This document shows positions 12,006-14,356 of a stretch of DNA of 14,356 bases, one piece after another. The first letter of the stretch is position 1; every line of letters starts with the position of its first letter. The stretch is from Actinomycetales bacterium UBA1416 (lineage in GTDB: Bacteria; Actinomycetota; Actinomycetes; Actinomycetales; Actinomycetaceae): the NCBI GenBank assembly GCA_002304945.1, contig DBPQ01000103.1, positions 1 to 14,356 of the forward strand, written 5' to 3'. The notes beneath the pieces were generated by a model that made no database searches, was not told the DNA's origin, and saw only the letters and a list, made by a program, of their open reading frames with translations. The position numbers were made by a program, and so were the translations under genes.

Positions 12006-14356
12006 TGCAGGACCTCCTCGCGGGCGAGGGCGACCAGGGCGGCGAGGCCCGCGTCGGACAGTTCGGTGATGGCGGCGTCGGTGGACCGGATCACGGCGTC
12101 GGCGAGCCCACGCTTCAGCCGCAGGGCCTCGTCGATGCGGTCCTCGAGGGTGCCGGGGCACACGAGCAGGTGGACGGAGACCTTCTGGTGCTGGCCGATG
12201 CGCCACACCCGGTCGGACGCCTGGTCCTCCACGGCAGGGTTCCACCACCGGTCGAGATGGATGACGTGGTTGGCCCGCACCAGCGTGAGCCCCGTCCCAC
12301 CGGCCTTGAGCGACGCCACGAGCACCGGTGGGCCGTCCGCGGCGCTGAACGCCGCCACGGTGCGGGCCCGCGCCTGCCGGCTGTCCGCGCCCGTCAGGGT
12401 GGCCACCTCCACTCCCAGGGTGCGCGCCAGGTGAGCGGCGAGGTCCGGCACGAACGAGGCGAACTGGGTGAACACCACCACCGCCTGGCCCTCGTCGAGG
12501 ATCTGGGTGACGAGGTCCGCGAGCCGCGTCACCTTCCCCGACCGGTCCCCCAGCGCCCGCCGCGACTCGGTGAGCAGGGCGGGGTGCACGCAGATCTGCT
12601 TGAGCTTCGAGATCCCCGCCAGCACGGCTGCCCGCCGCTTCATCTGCCCGGGCGACGCGGCCCCCACGCGGCCGGCCGCGGCGTCGCGCAGCTCCTGCAG
12701 CTCGCCCAGCATGTCCGCCACCACGGCCTCGTACGCACCCACCTGCTCGCGGGTGAGCGTGCAATCCTCGCGGATGACCTGCCGGTCGGGGAGGTCGGGC
12801 AGCACGCCGGGATCGGTCTTGGCGCGCCGCAGCACGAACGGGCCGACGACGGCGCGCAGCCGGGCCACGTCGTCGGGCCCGCCACCGGCGAACCGTTGCA
12901 TGAACTGCTTCCGGCGCGGCAGCAGCCCGGGCTGGGCGAACGCCATCAGGGACCACAGGTCCCCGAGGTGGTTCTCCACCGGGGTGCCGGTGACCGCGAG
13001 GCGGTGCGTGGCAGGCAGCGCCCGGGCCGCGCGGGCCGCCCACGTGTCCGGGTTCTTGATGGCCTGCGCCTCGTCGAGGACCACGCGGTGCCAGGGCACC
13101 TCCGCCAGCGAGGCATCGCGGGCGAGCAGGCCGTAGGTGGTGACGACGACGTCCGCGTCGGCCACTGCCGCCGCCACCTCGCCGCGGGCCTGGCCGTGGA
13201 AGGCCCGCACCCGCAGGTCCGGGGTGAAGCGGGCCGCCTCCCTCGCCCAGGTGTCCACCAGGGTGACCGGGCAGACCACGAGCGTGGGGCCGCCGTGGTC
13301 GGCGGCGATCCGGGTGAGGACCTGCAGGGTCTTGCCCAGGCCCATGTCGTCCGCGAGGATGCCGCCCACCCCGTTGTCCTCCAGCCAGGTGAGCCACTCC
13401 AGGCCGGCGAGCTGGTAGTGGCGCAGGTTCGCCCGCACGCCGTCCGGCGGGGCGAGGACGCGGCGGGCCGGCTTCAGGCCATCGGGCAGGACGTCGGCGG
13501 AGTCGATGGCGAGGCCCTCGAACGACTCGTCGGCGAGCAGGTCCGCGGCGGTGACCGGGCGGCGCAGGCGCCGGGCGAGGGCCGCGAGCCGGGCGGTGTC
13601 CGCCGCGCTGATCCGGAACCAGCGGCCACGGACCGAGACGAGCTCGGACTTCGCCGCCGCCAGCGCCGCGAACTCCTCCGCGGTGAGCCGCTCGCCGTCC
13701 ACGAGGACCTCGGCGTCGAGGTTGAGGCCCGTCACCCGCAGGGTCCCGGCCCCGCCGTCCGGGCGGCGTGCGAGGCGCCGCCGCACGGCCGCCGCGCGCA
13801 GGAGGCTGCCGGGCGCCACGACGTCGAAGCCCGCGTCCTGGAGCCGCAGCGCGACCGTGTCCAGGAAGGGCAGCACGTCCTCGTCCGCGAGCGTGAACGG
13901 CATCGGGTCTGCCGCACCGCGAGTGCGGGCGGCGTCCTGCCGGACGGTGGCGACCCAGCTGACCAGATCGTCCAGCACCTCGGGCAGGGCGGGCCCCCAC
14001 GCCCGGCGGAGGGCGCGCAGCTCCATGGCGGCCCACCGGTCCCACAGTTCCGGGGCCGCACCGAAGTGATGGGGATCGGCGCTGCCCCACGGCAGCCGGG
14101 TGGTGGGTTCGTCGGCCCGCACCGCGAGGAGGGCGAGCGTCCAGCCGCCGTCCGACTCCGGCTCGGGCGGCGACAGCACGAGCACGGTGCGCGCGTTCGC
14201 GGCGGCCCGGGCGATCACGTGGTCGGCCCACAGGCCCGCCCCTGCCCGGCCCGCCCGCCCGGTGGGCCAGAGGGAGAGGGTGCCGGCGAGGTCGAGACGC
14301 GCATCGACCACGGCGTCGACGTACGCCCGCAGCACGCTTCCCGGCTCGGCCCCGAC
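12002..14356 (-). CDS. SNF2-family DNA-dependent ATPase/helicase, N-terminus outside window
   Basis: The frame is open through the window edge, so the true start lies beyond 14356; 784 residues are visible, while bacterial members are often about 1000. A GTG at 14335 is a possible start, but the family has more N-terminal sequence, so I treat the gene as partial. The region around LVDGERLTAEEFAALAAAKSELV and VRGRWFRISAADTARLAAL is the bacterial SNF2-associated domain (DUF3670-type). The ATPase core follows: ADDMGLGKTLQ (Walker A, 13351-13322), DEAQ (13075-13064), TGTPVENHLGDLWSL, LRRAK, then the second RecA lobe with VVFTQFASF, SLKAGGTGLTL, HLDRWWNPAVEDQASDRVWRIGQ (motif VI near 12224-12191). 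All helicase motifs look intact. Such enzymes translocate on double-stranded DNA and displace bound proteins. It overlaps the SWIM gene by four bases, so the two are probably partners. Confidence 0.93.
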   Translation of the reverse strand, partial: VGAEPGSVLRAYVDAVVDARLDLAGTLSLWPTGRAGRAGAGLWADHVIARAAANARTVLVLSPPEPESDGGWTLALLAVRADEPTTRLPWGSADPHHFGAAPELWDRWAAMELRALRRAWGPALPEVLDDLVSWVATVRQDAARTRGAADPMPFTLADEDVLPFLDTVALRLQDAGFDVVAPGSLLRAAAVRRRLARRPDGGAGTLRVTGLNLDAEVLVDGERLTAEEFAALAAAKSELVSVRGRWFRISAADTARLAALARRLRRPVTAADLLADESFEGLAIDSADVLPDGLKPARRVLAPPDGVRANLRHYQLAGLEWLTWLEDNGVGGILADDMGLGKTLQVLTRIAADHGGPTLVVCPVTLVDTWAREAARFTPDLRVRAFHGQARGEVAAAVADADVVVTTYGLLARDASLAEVPWHRVVLDEAQAIKNPDTWAARAARALPATHRLAVTGTPVENHLGDLWSLMAFAQPGLLPRRKQFMQRFAGGGPDDVARLRAVVGPFVLRRAKTDPGVLPDLPDRQVIREDCTLTREQVGAYEAVVADMLGELQELRDAAAGRVGAASPGQMKRRAAVLAGISKLKQICVHPALLTESRRALGDRSGKVTRLADLVTQILDEGQAVVVFTQFASFVPDLAAHLARTLGVEVATLTGADSRQARARTVAAFSAADGPPVLVASLKAGGTGLTLVRANHVIHLDRWWNPAVEDQASDRVWRIGQHQKVSVHLLVCPGTLEDRIDEALRLKRGLADAVIRSTDAAITELSDAGLAALVALAREEVLQ

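Noticed and set aside
12006..14231. Extension of the SWIM frame upstream through the SNF2 gene, suggesting a fusion protein
   Set aside because: The upstream part is Arg/Pro/Gly-rich shifted-frame sequence, while SNF2 occupies the other frame with intact motifs; the SWIM GTG at 12005 is correctly placed.
12002..14356. SNF2 gene as part of a DISARM-like or other named defence system
   Set aside because: No methyltransferase, phospholipase-D, DUF1998 or nuclease partner lies within view; the SNF2-associated domain type is the common chromosomal one.

Overview
The window is very GC-rich (about 70%) with strong G/C third-position bias. It carries families typical of Actinomycetota: an F420-type luciferase-like oxidoreductase, AzlCD/BrnFE, a secreted GH25-like protein, and TANNNT -10 boxes placed directly before start codons. 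A Micrococcales-type organism is the best guess; the genus cannot be fixed from the sequence. No rRNA, tRNA, CRISPR array, insertion sequence or attachment site was seen. Genes are packed tightly: no gene-free stretch reaches 300 bases, and the largest gap is 112 bases (7888-7999), which holds a promoter/operator region.

Layout. 1-528 (+): 3' part of an alpha/beta hydrolase. 518-2082 (-): a secreted GH25-like protein followed by a nitroreductase, which ends tail-to-tail with the hydrolase. 2153-3159 (+): azlC-azlD, branched-chain amino acid export, divergent from the GH25-like gene; both genes of this divergent pair look leaderless. 7276-3162 (-): a compact run of LLM oxidoreductase, PAP2 membrane phosphatase, beta-CASP metallo-beta-lactamase nuclease and a small protein with two identical-spacing CCHC zinc motifs. 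7343-7887 (+): an aminoglycoside-phosphotransferase-like kinase pseudogene with two internal deletions. 8000-10155 (+): HMA metallochaperone and P1B-type metal ATPase, overlapping tail-to-tail with a Crp/Fnr regulator at 10062-10814 (-). 14356-10871 (-): SNF2 helicase (5' end outside the window), SWIM zinc-finger protein and a small exported protein, one translationally packed operon.

The most coherent unit is the chaperone-ATPase-regulator locus. The regulator has the FNR-type recognition helix signature E-x-x-S-R. A TTGA-N6-TCAT dyad lies upstream of the chaperone gene, centred 41.5 bases before the start point predicted from a TAACGT -10 box, which is class II FNR activator geometry. The ATPase has Cys-Pro-Gly instead of Cys-Pro-Cys in the metal-path helix and a His-Glu pair in the last helix, so its metal is uncertain. 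The regulator also has three cysteines that could sense metal or redox state. I infer a self-contained metal or redox-responsive efflux switch. It is probably a recognisable but poorly characterised actinobacterial arrangement rather than a wholly new system. The SNF2-SWIM pair and the twin-zinc-motif protein next to the beta-CASP nuclease are the other parts worth following.
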